64,000 nucleotides of DNA from Paenibacillus cellulositrophicus (lineage in GTDB: Bacteria; Bacillota; Bacilli; Paenibacillales; Paenibacillaceae), in the NCBI RefSeq assembly GCF_009363095.1, contig NZ_CP045295.1, forward strand, positions 1,984,001 through 2,048,000, written 5' to 3'. Positions 43,290 to 52,328 of the stretch are shown piece by piece. Numbering within the stretch: position 1 is the first letter of the stretch; the number at the start of each line of letters is the position of its first letter. Under the pieces are notes generated by a model. It was not told where the DNA came from. It worked only from the letters and a program-made list of their open reading frames with translations, and made no database searches. The position numbers and the translations under genes were made by a program.

Positions 43290-44987
43290 TTAAACGTCCC
43301 CATCCGTGACGGCTCCTTTGGATGCCGAGGATACGAGCCGCGCATACTTCCGCAGCACGGCAGCGGAATGCTTCAGCTGCGGCGGGAACCACTGCTTCGC
43401 TCTCTCCTCCAGCTCCTCGGAGCTGACCTGCATATTGATTTCCTGGGTTTCGCTGTCGATGGTAATGATATCCCCTTCCCGAAGGAGGGCAATCGGACCG
43501 CCGACCTGAGCTTCCGGAGCCACGTGTCCCACCACAAAACCGTGCGAGCCGCCGGAGAACCGGCCGTCGGTCAGAAGCGCCACGTCGCCGCCCAGTCCTT
43601 TGCCCACAATCATGGCGGTGACGGACAGCATTTCCGGCATGCCGGGACCGCCTTTCGGTCCGCAGTAGCGGATAACGACGACATCTCCCTTCCGGATCTG
43701 GTCGCCCACGATCGCTTCCGTAGCTTCTTCTTCACTGTCAAATACGCGGGCAGGCCCGGTAAAGGACAGCCTGCTCAAGCCGGACATTTTGGCTACGGCC
43801 CCTTCCGGCGCCAAATTACCTTTCAGCAGCACGAGCGGCCCTGTAGGCTTCAGCGGCTGATCCAGCGGTCTGACGACATTCTGGCCGCTCCGCAGCGGCT
43901 CCACCGCTGCCAAATTTTCCGCGATCGTATGCCCGGTTACGGTGATGCAATCGCCATGAAGAAGGCCCGCTTCAAGCAGCAGCTTCATGACCGCAGGGAC
44001 ACCCCCGGCATCGCTCAGATCCTGCATCATATACCGGCCGCTCGGCTTCAAATCGGCAAGATGCGGTACCTTCTTGCGAATCCGCTCGAAGTCGTCGATG
44101 GTCAGATCGACCTGAACGGAATGGGCGATGGCCAGCAGATGCAAAAAGGCGTTGGTCGATCCTCCCAGAGCCATGACGACGGTAATGGCGTTCTCGAATG
44201 CCTTTTTCGTCATAATGTCTCTTGGATAAATCCCTTTTTCGAGAAGCTGGATCACCGTTTCTCCCGCCCTCGCACACTCATCGGCTTTTCCGCTTGCGAT
44301 GGCCGCCGTCGATGAGGAACCAGGCAGGCTCATGCCCATCGCTTCCGCGGCCGCAGCCATGGTGTTGGCCGTATACATTCCCCCGCAGGCTCCAGCACCC
44401 GGACAAACGTGGCACTCGATTTGATGGAGCTCCTCGGGAGTCATTTTGCCGTCATGATACTGCCCGACAGCTTCGAAGGCCGTCACGATATTTACGTCCC
44501 GGCCGTTCAGCGATCCAGGCTGAATCGTGCCTCCGTAAACGTATACAGCCGGAAGATTCATGCGTCCGATCGCCATCAGGCAGGCCGGCGTATTCTTGTC
44601 GCACCCGCCGATCGCTACCAGGCCGTCAAAACGCTCGGCGTTTACGACGGTTTCGATTGAATCGGCAATAATTTCCCGGCTGGGCAGTGAAAACAGCATG
44701 CCTTCATGCCCCATCGATATCCCGTCGGAAACGGTGATCGTATTGAATATGAGCGGAGCCCCGCCGCCGGCCTGAGCGCCTTTCTTGGCTTCCCTGGCTA
44801 ATTCATCAATATGCATATTGCAGGGTGTCACTTCGCTCCAGGTGCTGGCCACGCCGATCATCGGCTTCTTGAAATCCTCATCTTTAAATCCGACCGCACG
44901 GAGCATGGCCCGGTTCGGGACCCGGTTTACGCCCTCACTGATGACTTTGCTGCGAATCCGCAGATCAGGTCGATCTTGACTCGTCAT
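43290..44987 (-). CDS. ilvD: Dihydroxy-acid dehydratase IlvD
   Basis: A 565-residue Fe-S dehydratase of branched-chain amino-acid synthesis: it converts 2,3-dihydroxy-isovalerate or methylvalerate to the 2-oxo acid. Cluster Cys motifs are visible in [17 protein letters not shown] and [16 protein letters not shown]; the C terminus has [13 protein letters not shown]. Related sugar-acid dehydratases are a minor alternative, favoured by the GntR neighbour. The ATG overlaps the upstream gntR stop by four bases (ATGA). Confidence 0.92.
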   Translation of the reverse strand: MTSQDRPDLRIRSKVISEGVNRVPNRAMLRAVGFKDEDFKKPMIGVASTWSEVTPCNMHIDELAREAKKGAQAGGGAPLIFNTITVSDGISMGHEGMLFSLPSREIIADSIETVVNAERFDGLVAIGGCDKNTPACLMAIGRMNLPAVYVYGGTIQPGSLNGRDVNIVTAFEAVGQYHDGKMTPEELHQIECHVCPGAGACGGMYTANTMAAAAEAMGMSLPGSSSTAAIASGKADECARAGETVIQLLEKGIYPRDIMTKKAFENAITVVMALGGSTNAFLHLLAIAHSVQVDLTIDDFERIRKKVPHLADLKPSGRYMMQDLSDAGGVPAVMKLLLEAGLLHGDCITVTGHTIAENLAAVEPLRSGQNVVRPLDQPLKPTGPLVLLKGNLAPEGAVAKMSGLSRLSFTGPARVFDSEEEATEAIVGDQIRKGDVVVIRYCGPKGGPGMPEMLSVTAMIVGKGLGGDVALLTDGRFSGGSHGFVVGHVAPEAQVGGPIALLREGDIITIDSETQEINMQVSSEELEERAKQWFPPQLKHSAAVLRKYARLVSSASKGAVTDGDV

Positions 44988-45679
44988 TTGGAATCGTCTC
45001 CTTCCGAGTGATTTTGAATGAATGCATAAAGCTCATTCATCGGTCTCAGTAAATTCTGCTTCATCACCGAGGCGGCCAGCGCCGCATCCTTCTTCTCGAA
45101 CGCCTCAATGATGCGGGCATGCTCTTCTACCGAGGCAGCGGTTGCCGACACCGGCTGAGCCAGAAAAACATACTTGAACCTCCGAATATGGATTTGCAGC
45201 GAGGCGCTGAAGGATGCAGCGTAGGCATTATCAGAGGCGTCCACGATCAGGTTATGAAACTGCTCGTCAAGCTCCATCGCCTGGTACGGCTGTCCCTGCA
45301 TAATCGCGGCGGCAAAATCGGCGTTAAGCCCCTTCAGCTGTTCGATCTGCTCCGCCGAAATATGAGTCGCAGCCGTTTCAGCCGCCAAGGAATGCAAAGC
45401 AGCCAGGGTAGCGTACATTTTCAGAATGTCATCCTTCTCGACCGTTTGAACGCGCGTATCCCTTCCTGGATGCATTTCTACCAGCCCTTGAACTTCAAGC
45501 AGCTGCAGCGCCTCGCGTACGGGGGTGCGGGAAACCCCCAGCGCCTCCGCCAACTCGGCATCCACCAGTTTTTCTCCCGGTTGAAGGGTGCCGTCGATAA
45601 TCCATCTCTGAATTTGGCTGAAGGCCCGCTCCTTGGCGGTCATGCGCACAGGCGAGGAATAACTTTTAGGGATCGGCAT
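44984..45679 (-). CDS. GntR/FadR-family (FCD) regulator coupled to ilvD
   Basis: A 231-residue regulator: winged helix at residues 12-77 ([30 protein letters not shown]), then the helical FCD ligand domain with candidate metal-binding residues ([25 protein letters not shown]). The ATG follows AAGGAGTGAG. A perfect inverted repeat upstream suggests autoregulation of the gntR-ilvD operon. The effector is unknown. Confidence 0.9.
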   Translation of the reverse strand: MPIPKSYSSPVRMTAKERAFSQIQRWIIDGTLQPGEKLVDAELAEALGVSRTPVREALQLLEVQGLVEMHPGRDTRVQTVEKDDILKMYATLAALHSLAAETAATHISAEQIEQLKGLNADFAAAIMQGQPYQAMELDEQFHNLIVDASDNAYAASFSASLQIHIRRFKYVFLAQPVSATAASVEEHARIIEAFEKKDAALAASVMKQNLLRPMNELYAFIQNHSEGDDSK

Positions 45680-45700
45680 GATCGCTCACTCCTTTATCTT

Positions 45701-45724
45701 ATGTATGCAATATATCGCATACAT
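45701..45724 (-). promoter_or_regulatory. GntR operator candidate
   Basis: ATGTATGC-N8-GCATACAT is a perfect 8-base inverted repeat 22 bases upstream of the gntR start codon. Confidence 0.65.
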
Positions 45725-45915
45725 ATATTAAATTCAAGAATAAAAATAAAATGCCCTCCAATTTCCCGTCGCCAGTTATGCGGATCGCAACCAGTCATGC
45801 TATATTGGAAATAATCAGACGGATTATCGCTCCCTGCGGCCCCAGGTTATCCTATACCGTAGAGATGACTTGAAGACGGCGGCGAATAGACCCTTACTTA
45901 CGGAGGTGCGAACGT

Positions 45916-46290
45916 ATGGATCAACCGGTGAAAGTATACAATACGGCGGTGGAAGTAACCCTGGAGGTGATCGGTGGCAAGTGGAAGCCGGTCATCCTGT
46001 TTCATCTGACCTTCGGCAAAAAGCGGAACAACGAGCTTCTGCATCTCATTCCTTCCATCACCCAGAAAATGCTGACCCAGCATTTGCGCGAACTAGAAGA
46101 CGAGGGCATCATTCAGCGCATCATCTACAATGAGGTTCCTCCCAAGGTCGAGTATGAACTGACCGAATACGGCTGGAGCATGAAGGAACTGCTGCACATG
46201 ATGTGCCGATGGGGAGAAATGCATGTGGATAAAAAGTACCAGGGAACGGCGGCCATCAGAGAAAACTCCCGCTTGAAGTCTGCGCCGTAA
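45916..46290 (+). CDS. HxlR-family (DUF24) transcriptional regulator
   Basis: A 124-residue winged-helix regulator of the MarR-related HxlR family (VIGGKWKPVILFHLTFGKKRNNELLHLIPSITQKMLTQHLRELEDEGII). These usually sense redox-active or electrophilic molecules, often through cysteines; only one Cys (MMCRWGE) is visible here. It is convergent with the PRISE-type reductase gene, which it could control. ATG follows ACGGAGGTG. Confidence 0.92.
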   Translation: MDQPVKVYNTAVEVTLEVIGGKWKPVILFHLTFGKKRNNELLHLIPSITQKMLTQHLRELEDEGIIQRIIYNEVPPKVEYELTEYGWSMKELLHMMCRWGEMHVDKKYQGTAAIRENSRLKSAP

Positions 46291-46414
46291 ACAAGCAGGT
46301 TGACCGGCTGCAAGGGCAGGCGGCCATCGGCAGATCAGTCGTTTGAAAGGCACCGGCGGCGCCAAGAGATATCCTGCGGCATAACTCGGAAGGATCAGAA
46401 GCATACATAAGCAA

Positions 46415-46457
46415 AGAGGCTGCATCCCTGCAAGATCAGGGGCAGCCTCTCTTTTTT
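46415..46457. terminator. Terminator after the HxlR gene
   Basis: Stem AGAGGCTGC/GCAGCCTCT with inner CCCTG/CAGGG, then T6. Confidence 0.88.
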
Positions 46458-46499
46458 ATACGTTGGTGAGATCATAAGCATGACGCCCAAACCTACACG

Positions 46500-47576
46500 T
46501 TACGGAATGACCTTACGCCGGCGTAAATCATCGAAAATGCTCTTGAACATCTCTTCTGTATCCACGTACTCATGGAAGCCAAAGCGGCGGGCTTTGGTCC
46601 CGTCGGCGAAGAAATCGTAATCCCAGGAGAAGACGAAATCGCCGAAGCTCCAGGAAGAAACCTCTTGATAAGAATGCGGGACAAGCCCGTGCTTCTGGAC
46701 CATGTCATTCCACAACGGCTCCTTGTCGGCCATAACGACGTCCAGGGACATCTGAAGGGGCGGCGCCGTCTCCATTCCGAAGTAAGCGGCGATCTTCGGC
46801 CACATCTCGTTCCAGCGGAACAGATCCCCGTTGTTAATATTGAACGCTTGATTCGCGCACCGCGGATCGGTTGCGGCCCACACGGTGGCTTTGGCAAGAA
46901 GCCCGGCATCAGTAACCTCCATCAGCGTATGATAGGCCCCCGGTTTCCCCGGAAAACGGAGCAGAATGCCCAGTTCCTTGGAGATGGACGCGTATACGGC
47001 GATAACCATGGCCAGATTCATCGGATTGCCCAATGCAAAACCCGCTACCACCGAAGGACGAATGGCCGACCACGTCCAAGCCTTTCCCTGCTGCCGTTTC
47101 TCCAAAAAATGCTGCTGATCCACATTAAACTCGGGAGGCATATGCCCCGCATCCGATTCCTTGGCCGGGGTTTTGAACGGGCCGAGATGCGCACCGTACA
47201 CTTTGTACCCCTGCATCAGGCTGACATGCCGCAGCCCCGGCGATCCCGCTTCGACCGCCTCGACGCTGTTGACCAGCATGGCCAGGTTCGGCGCCACCAG
47301 CTCGGCCCAGGTCGGACGGTCCTGATAAGCGGCATAGAACAGATGCGTCACCTCGGGAAGCGCGCCCAGGCGGCGCCGGGCATCTTCCGGGTCCAGCAGA
47401 TCCGCCGCGATATAGCGGACCCGCTCCCTGTCCTCCCCTCCCCTCCGGGATACTCCGATCACTTCCCACTCCGGCAGCGTCAGCAAATAGTCAATGAGAT
47501 TGCGTCCAATCACCCCATTGGCCCCGACGACCAGTGCCACTTTCCGTTCTTCCTTAACCGATTTATGATCATTCAT
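46500..47576 (-). CDS. PRISE-type NAD(P)H reductase (extended SDR)
   Basis: A 358-residue extended SDR. The nucleotide motif GANGVIGRNLIDYL lies near residue 18. The central FNVDQQHFLEKRQQGKAWTW and IRPSVVAGFALGNPMN fit the PRISE group (progesterone 5-beta-reductase/iridoid synthase-like enone reductases, SDR75). It probably reduces activated C=C bonds of an unknown enone. The ATG at 47576 follows AAAGGAG. The convergent HxlR regulator fits an electrophile-response role. Confidence 0.82.
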   Translation of the reverse strand: MNDHKSVKEERKVALVVGANGVIGRNLIDYLLTLPEWEVIGVSRRGGEDRERVRYIAADLLDPEDARRRLGALPEVTHLFYAAYQDRPTWAELVAPNLAMLVNSVEAVEAGSPGLRHVSLMQGYKVYGAHLGPFKTPAKESDAGHMPPEFNVDQQHFLEKRQQGKAWTWSAIRPSVVAGFALGNPMNLAMVIAVYASISKELGILLRFPGKPGAYHTLMEVTDAGLLAKATVWAATDPRCANQAFNINNGDLFRWNEMWPKIAAYFGMETAPPLQMSLDVVMADKEPLWNDMVQKHGLVPHSYQEVSSWSFGDFVFSWDYDFFADGTKARRFGFHEYVDTEEMFKSIFDDLRRRKVIP

Positions 47577-47644
47577 GGAATGTCAGCTCCTTTGTATATT
47601 GTGCTTGGTGATGGTTCTATTGTGCACCCGGATTGCGCCCTCGG

Positions 47645-47677
47645 GAAGTACGCACTTCAAAGTCATTTAAGCACTTT
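47645..47677. promoter_or_regulatory. Inverted repeats in the reductase promoter region
   Basis: GAAGT-ACGC-ACTTC (47645-47658) and AAAGT-N9-ACTTT (47659-47677) lie side by side 70-100 bases before the reductase start; both are candidate HxlR-type sites. Confidence 0.45.
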
Positions 47678-47822
47678 TTTGTAACGTTGGAGCAGACAAC
47701 GGCTTTCCGGGCATCTGTTTTCTTTCAATAGAGGAAATGGTTCGCCCATCTTCACTTTATCCCGTTAGAGGGCTATACTTATTCTCGACCTATTAGACAA
47801 CAAGCATGACGGATGAGGAGGC

Positions 47823-48959
47823 ATGTATAACTTGAAGATTCGGCTGCTTTATTCAAATGAATTACAACAGGCCGCAGACCTGTCGGACCTTGTATTTGGC
47901 AAACCCGGCCAGCCCTCGATGGGCAAATCGTTTCCGGCCCTGTTTCATCCGGGTGTCAGCCATTCATATGGCGCGTTCACCGATGAGGGCGAGCTGGTGG
48001 CGTTCATGGGACTGGCGCCGGACGTGGTGCGGATCGGGGAAGCCAGGCTGAACGTGTTCAGCATCGGTTCGGTATGCACACACCCCGACTTCCGCGGGCA
48101 AAATCTGGCCAGCACGCTGCTGGCGGAATGCATGGATCATGCACGCCGCTCCGGGGCTTCCCTCGTATTCGTATCCGGCGGCCGTTCCCTGTACCGCCGG
48201 GCAGGCTGCTACGATTTTGGCAGAGTTCATTATGCCATGCTGGATAGCGGCAGCGCGGCAGCCCTTTTGCAACCGGATACAGATGAATGGAGCATCAGCC
48301 CTATGCGGCCGGAGGATACGTTCGGCATCTCGGCGATCCTCTCTGGTGCTTCCCCGGCCTATGAGCAGGGCCCCGCACAGCTGCTCACGCTGCTGGGCAG
48401 CAGTGCCATCGCGGACATCACCATGATGCGCCAAGAGACGCTCACCGCTCGCAAAGACGGCGCGATAACAGCCTTTCTGGCCGCTGCCGTGCCAACGGCT
48501 CCTGAATCCTCGACGTCCGGCGAACCGGCCAAGGCCGTCGAGTGGGGAGGCCATCCGCATACCGTTACCCGGCTGTTGGCCGAAATGCTCCAGCGCCACC
48601 AGATTCAGCGCTTGGAGGTTCCGGTGCCTTGGCAGGAGCAAGCCCTGCTGAAACTGCTGCAGCAGGCCGGCGCCGCGGTCCAATCCGGCCCGAACAGCGG
48701 CACCGTATGGATCGCGGACGCCCACAGCCTGCTCACGCAGTGTTCCCCGCTGCTCAAGGTGGACTGGAAATCCTTTATCCGCATCGATGAAGCCGGCGGC
48801 AGATCATACACGGTCACAAACAAGGGACAGGAACTCGCGCTGGATGACAGCGGTTTGCTGTCGCTGCTGTTTGATCCCGAGTCTCCCCACCTGGCGGGGG
48901 CTCCGGAGGATTTCTGTACGATACCTCTGCCTTATTTATCCGGACTGCATTATATTTAA
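47823..48959 (+). CDS. GNAT-family N-acetyltransferase (Eis-like length)
   Basis: A 378-residue protein with an N-terminal GNAT domain. The acetyl-CoA signature is SVCTHPDFRGQNLASTLL near residues 84-101. A second, degenerate GNAT-like part and a C-terminal region (KSFIRIDEAGGRSYTV) follow, as in Eis-type enzymes. The acceptor cannot be told. The ATG at 47823 follows GAGGAGG. It is divergent from the PRISE-type reductase. Confidence 0.85.
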   Translation: MYNLKIRLLYSNELQQAADLSDLVFGKPGQPSMGKSFPALFHPGVSHSYGAFTDEGELVAFMGLAPDVVRIGEARLNVFSIGSVCTHPDFRGQNLASTLLAECMDHARRSGASLVFVSGGRSLYRRAGCYDFGRVHYAMLDSGSAAALLQPDTDEWSISPMRPEDTFGISAILSGASPAYEQGPAQLLTLLGSSAIADITMMRQETLTARKDGAITAFLAAAVPTAPESSTSGEPAKAVEWGGHPHTVTRLLAEMLQRHQIQRLEVPVPWQEQALLKLLQQAGAAVQSGPNSGTVWIADAHSLLTQCSPLLKVDWKSFIRIDEAGGRSYTVTNKGQELALDDSGLLSLLFDPESPHLAGAPEDFCTIPLPYLSGLHYI

Positions 48960-49002
48960 CAGCAGCGACTACAGCGCTGGTGCATACGCGTCCACCCCAA
49001 AG

Positions 49003-49040
49003 AAAAGGAGCCGTCCCGGTATACCCGGACGGCTCCTTTG
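49003..49040. terminator. Bidirectional terminator
   Basis: Stem AAGGAGCCGTCC/GGACGGCTCCTT between the acetyltransferase and the beta-mannosidase genes. Confidence 0.9.
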
Positions 49041-49052
49041 TATGCAAATATC

Positions 49053-51596
49053 CTACTTTACGATAAAGTCCGCCATCGATTTCACTTCGATCCGGCCCGG
49101 TCTGGCCGGGATGAACGGCTCTTCCCCTTCCGAACGGGCGTAAAACTGTACGCGCTTCTCCCTGCCCGGGATCAAATCGAAGAAATTGTCGCTGAAGCTG
49201 CCCTCCGCCTCGCTGGAAATCCATACTTGTTTGGCCAGCGTATCCGTTGTAAGGATCAGCGTATGACCCTCGCTGCCCTCTTCCTCCCGTACCGTGATAT
49301 TCGCTTTGGCAAACGCAAACTCCTTAGCCGGCACAAAATAATGCTCCTTGCTGTCCACCACCTGTCCGGACACTTCAAGCTGGACGAGCAGAAACGTTTC
49401 CTGAGGGCGGCTTCCGCCCAGCAGCTGCTCCACGGAGCAGGTATGCACCTTTTCCGATGTGTTGGCGCTTATGCTGAAGCTCTCCGCCGTTTCCTGCAGG
49501 ACGTTCCCTTTCAGGTCCATGACCTGCAGGCGAAGACTTCCGGACAGCGGCTGGAGCACATCAGAAAGGACGTAAATGTCCAATTCATCGCCGCTCGTAC
49601 CGTCGATGGAAACGGCGATGTCGCAGAAGCTGCGTTTGGCGTAATACTGGAGCGCCTTCCAGCGGCCGAAATAATCCATCCCCGCCCAAGAAGCCACCGG
49701 CCAGCAATCGTTCATCTGCCAATACAGCGTCCCCATGCAGTAAGGCTTCTTGCGGCGATGCGCCTCAATCGCCATCTTCATGGCCTCCGCCTGCAGCACC
49801 TGGCTCATATACAGGAAGGAAGGAAAATCCTTCGGCTCGTTCATGTACATATCCATATACTGCTTGATCAGACGGTTGCCCTGCCCGTTCTTCTGGTGGG
49901 CCAGCATCACTTCCGATTCCAGGGCCAAATCATGCTCTTCGGCATAACGGCGAACCGATTTGTATTCCGGAAACGACTGAAAACCGTATTCGCTCATGAA
50001 ACGCCCGATGTACACGTTATAATTCTCAAACGGCTCCACATTGTGCCATACGCCCCAGTAATGGATATCCCCGCCGGTGGAGCTGTTCGTCGCATGCTGA
50101 CAAATGTCCCCGGTCAGCTCGATCATCGGCGAAGACGGCCAGTAATCGGCCTGCGGCGCATACCGGGAAATCGCTTCCGGCAAAATCCGGTGGAAGATCG
50201 CCTCGTAATCCTGCCACAGGCGCTCGCGGAGCTCCGGAGTATACTGCTGCTTCCAGCCCCAGCCGGTATTTTCGGAATAGTGGGACCAGGCGGTATCAAT
50301 TTCGTTATTTCCGCACCATAAAACAATCGAAGGATGATTTCTCAGACGTCTGACGTTTTCCTCCGCTTCCAGCCGTACATTTTCCAAAAATGCTGCGTCG
50401 CCGGGGTACATGCTGCAGGCAAACATGAAATCCTGCCATACCATCAGGCCGTATTCGTCACACAGCTCGTAGAAAGCGTCCTGCTCGTAAATCCCCCCGC
50501 CCCAGACACGCAGCATATTCATGTTGGAGGCTGCTGCGCTGGCAATCTCATGACGGTAGCGTTCGTAGGTTACTTCGGTAATAAAGCTGTCGTTCGGAAT
50601 ATGGTTGGCACCCTTGGCGAACACCGGTACTCCGTTCAGCTCGATGTAAAAGGTGGAGCCGGCCTCGTCCTTATCGCGGACCAGCCTGACCGAGCGCAGA
50701 CCTGTTTTGACGCTTCTCTCGGCTGCCACGCCACCGTCAACGATCAGCTCCGCACGGAACTCATACAAATTCGCCTCACCGAGTCCACGGCACCACCACA
50801 GCTTCGGATTTTCGATCACCACCGAGAGTTCCACCGTCTGGGCGCCTTGTGCCAGCTGGACCTTCTGGTCCCAGGTCTGACCGTCCGCGCTCAGGCGAAC
50901 CAGCGCTTCCCCTTCCAGGTCTGACTCCAGCTCGATCACGGCCGTTAACTTGGCCGATGCTGCCGTAACCTCCGTCTGATCGATGTACACATCCTGAATC
51001 CGGCTGTGATCCCATCCTTCAATATAGACATCCCGCCAAATGCCGCTGGTCACGAAACGAGGACCCCAGTCCCATCCGTAATGATACGGCGCCTTGCGGG
51101 CGAATACGCTGATTTTCCGGTCTCCAAGTCCTCCGACATCCGACTGGTCATTCGTTGCCGGCAAATCGTAGCCGAGGCGCTCCAGCTTGGGAAGATCCTC
51201 CTGGACCGGCGAGCGGAAACGCACATGGACCGTATTGTCCTTCGGCTGCAGCACATTCTTGACATCGGCCTTCCATGTGCGGAACATATTATCCGCCTGA
51301 AGAACAGGTTTGCCGTTCACGGCGACGTCCGCATAGGTGTCAAGCCCTTTAAATACGAGCTCCAGATGCGGAAGGGACAGCAGCTCCTCCGGCAAATCGA
51401 ACCGGCTTTCATATTCCCAATCCTGCTTGTCGATCCACTGCACTTCCTTCTCATTCGTTCCGTAGAACGGATCCGGAATTTTGCCGTTGGCCAGCAGATC
51501 CGTATGCACGCAGCCCGGTACCTTCGCCTCCATCCATTCCTGGTCCTTGCATGCTTTAAAGCTCCAGCTGCTGATGTTCCATTGCGTTTTGTCCAT
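49053..51596 (-). CDS. Beta-mannosidase (glycoside hydrolase family 2)
   Basis: An 847-residue cytosolic GH2 enzyme removing terminal beta-mannose from mannan- or glycan-derived oligosaccharides. The jelly-roll N-terminal domain has KAPYHYGWDWGPRFVTSGIW, the barrel starts near residue 300 (FAKGANHIPNDSFI), the acid/base Glu is in VLWCGNNE and the nucleophile Glu in SEYGFQSFPE. No signal peptide. The start is the ATG at 51596 after AGGAGG; a longer frame has no ribosome site. No transporter or regulator is adjacent. Confidence 0.93.
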   Translation of the reverse strand: MDKTQWNISSWSFKACKDQEWMEAKVPGCVHTDLLANGKIPDPFYGTNEKEVQWIDKQDWEYESRFDLPEELLSLPHLELVFKGLDTYADVAVNGKPVLQADNMFRTWKADVKNVLQPKDNTVHVRFRSPVQEDLPKLERLGYDLPATNDQSDVGGLGDRKISVFARKAPYHYGWDWGPRFVTSGIWRDVYIEGWDHSRIQDVYIDQTEVTAASAKLTAVIELESDLEGEALVRLSADGQTWDQKVQLAQGAQTVELSVVIENPKLWWCRGLGEANLYEFRAELIVDGGVAAERSVKTGLRSVRLVRDKDEAGSTFYIELNGVPVFAKGANHIPNDSFITEVTYERYRHEIASAAASNMNMLRVWGGGIYEQDAFYELCDEYGLMVWQDFMFACSMYPGDAAFLENVRLEAEENVRRLRNHPSIVLWCGNNEIDTAWSHYSENTGWGWKQQYTPELRERLWQDYEAIFHRILPEAISRYAPQADYWPSSPMIELTGDICQHATNSSTGGDIHYWGVWHNVEPFENYNVYIGRFMSEYGFQSFPEYKSVRRYAEEHDLALESEVMLAHQKNGQGNRLIKQYMDMYMNEPKDFPSFLYMSQVLQAEAMKMAIEAHRRKKPYCMGTLYWQMNDCWPVASWAGMDYFGRWKALQYYAKRSFCDIAVSIDGTSGDELDIYVLSDVLQPLSGSLRLQVMDLKGNVLQETAESFSISANTSEKVHTCSVEQLLGGSRPQETFLLVQLEVSGQVVDSKEHYFVPAKEFAFAKANITVREEEGSEGHTLILTTDTLAKQVWISSEAEGSFSDNFFDLIPGREKRVQFYARSEGEEPFIPARPGRIEVKSMADFIVK

Positions 51597-52010
51597 GATA
51601 TCCTCCTGCCATCGCTCGTATTGTCCAAAGAAAGTTAGCATAATTTATTATAACAAAACTAACAATCTAGTAAATGATCATTTTCCCCACCAGCCGGATG
51701 TTTTCGACATATTCGGATTACCCGGGAAGGGACGGCACGAGGTCAAGCCGGGACCCTATTTTTTTGCTCCTGCGATAACATCTCTGCTGCCCCATCATAC
51801 ACTGCAATAAGACCTCTGGCTTCAGCTGCGGCGACAAGCTGTATAAATCGATATCAGATGATCAAACATACATCTGTTTCTTTCCCCAGTCTATTTTCTC
51901 TTTGGCCTCGGAACGACCCGAACTGCAGTAACATAACTTACTGTGAGTTCGTTAAAGCACCCTGTCATCGTTTTTTAAAGAAGGATTCTCACGCAAAGGA
52001 GTGTCTTAAC
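51597..52010. other. Intergenic region before the 84-residue membrane protein gene
   Basis: No gene is seen apart from the operator-like site near the beta-mannosidase gene. A short hairpin GGTC/GACC followed by T7 (about 51741-51769) resembles a terminator but has no gene in front of it. Confidence 0.55.
51634..51663 (-). promoter_or_regulatory. Possible operator/promoter of the beta-mannosidase gene
   Basis: GTTAG (51659-51663, minus) and CTAAC (51634-51638, minus) flank a minus-strand TATAAT. A sugar-responsive repressor could bind here. Confidence 0.4.
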
Positions 52011-52265
52011 GTGAAACCAGTGAAATCGGCAAAGCCAAGGAAGCGGATTAAATCAAGATCAAAACCGGCGAAGCCCGTTCGAATCAGCGGTTTGGTCCCC
52101 TCCGCAACCCCGGGAATGGGAGCAGGCGGAAATATCGGTGCGATGAGCACCGGAAAGCAGCTTGCCTTTATTTCCGCTTTTCTGTTTCTTATTGCCGCAG
52201 CGATCAGCTTATATCTGGCCTGGAGGGACATTCAAGGAGGAAACGCCCCAGAAATGCTCTTTTAA
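52011..52265 (+). CDS. Small membrane protein with a basic N terminus
   Basis: An 84-residue protein. The first 25 residues are very basic (KSAKPRKRIKSRSKPAKP), then a Gly/Met-rich stretch and one membrane helix at about 51-70 (LAFISAFLFLIAAAISLYLAW). The GTG at 52011 follows AAAGGAG, and a terminator follows the stop, so it is probably real. Function unknown; nucleic-acid or lipid binding by the tail is possible. Confidence 0.7.
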   Translation: MKPVKSAKPRKRIKSRSKPAKPVRISGLVPSATPGMGAGGNIGAMSTGKQLAFISAFLFLIAAAISLYLAWRDIQGGNAPEMLF

Positions 52266-52268
52266 ACG

Positions 52269-52303
52269 AAAAAAATGACGCCGATGCAGGCGCCATTTTT
52301 TTT
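52269..52303. terminator. Terminator
   Basis: Stem ATGACGCC/GGCGCCAT with an A-run before and T8 after. Confidence 0.85.
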
Positions 52304-52328
52304 GTTCTAGTGTATGCGGGTCACGGGA

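Noticed and set aside
51741..51769. Terminator in the region before the 84-residue gene
   Set aside because: The stem is only four pairs and no gene lies upstream on that strand.
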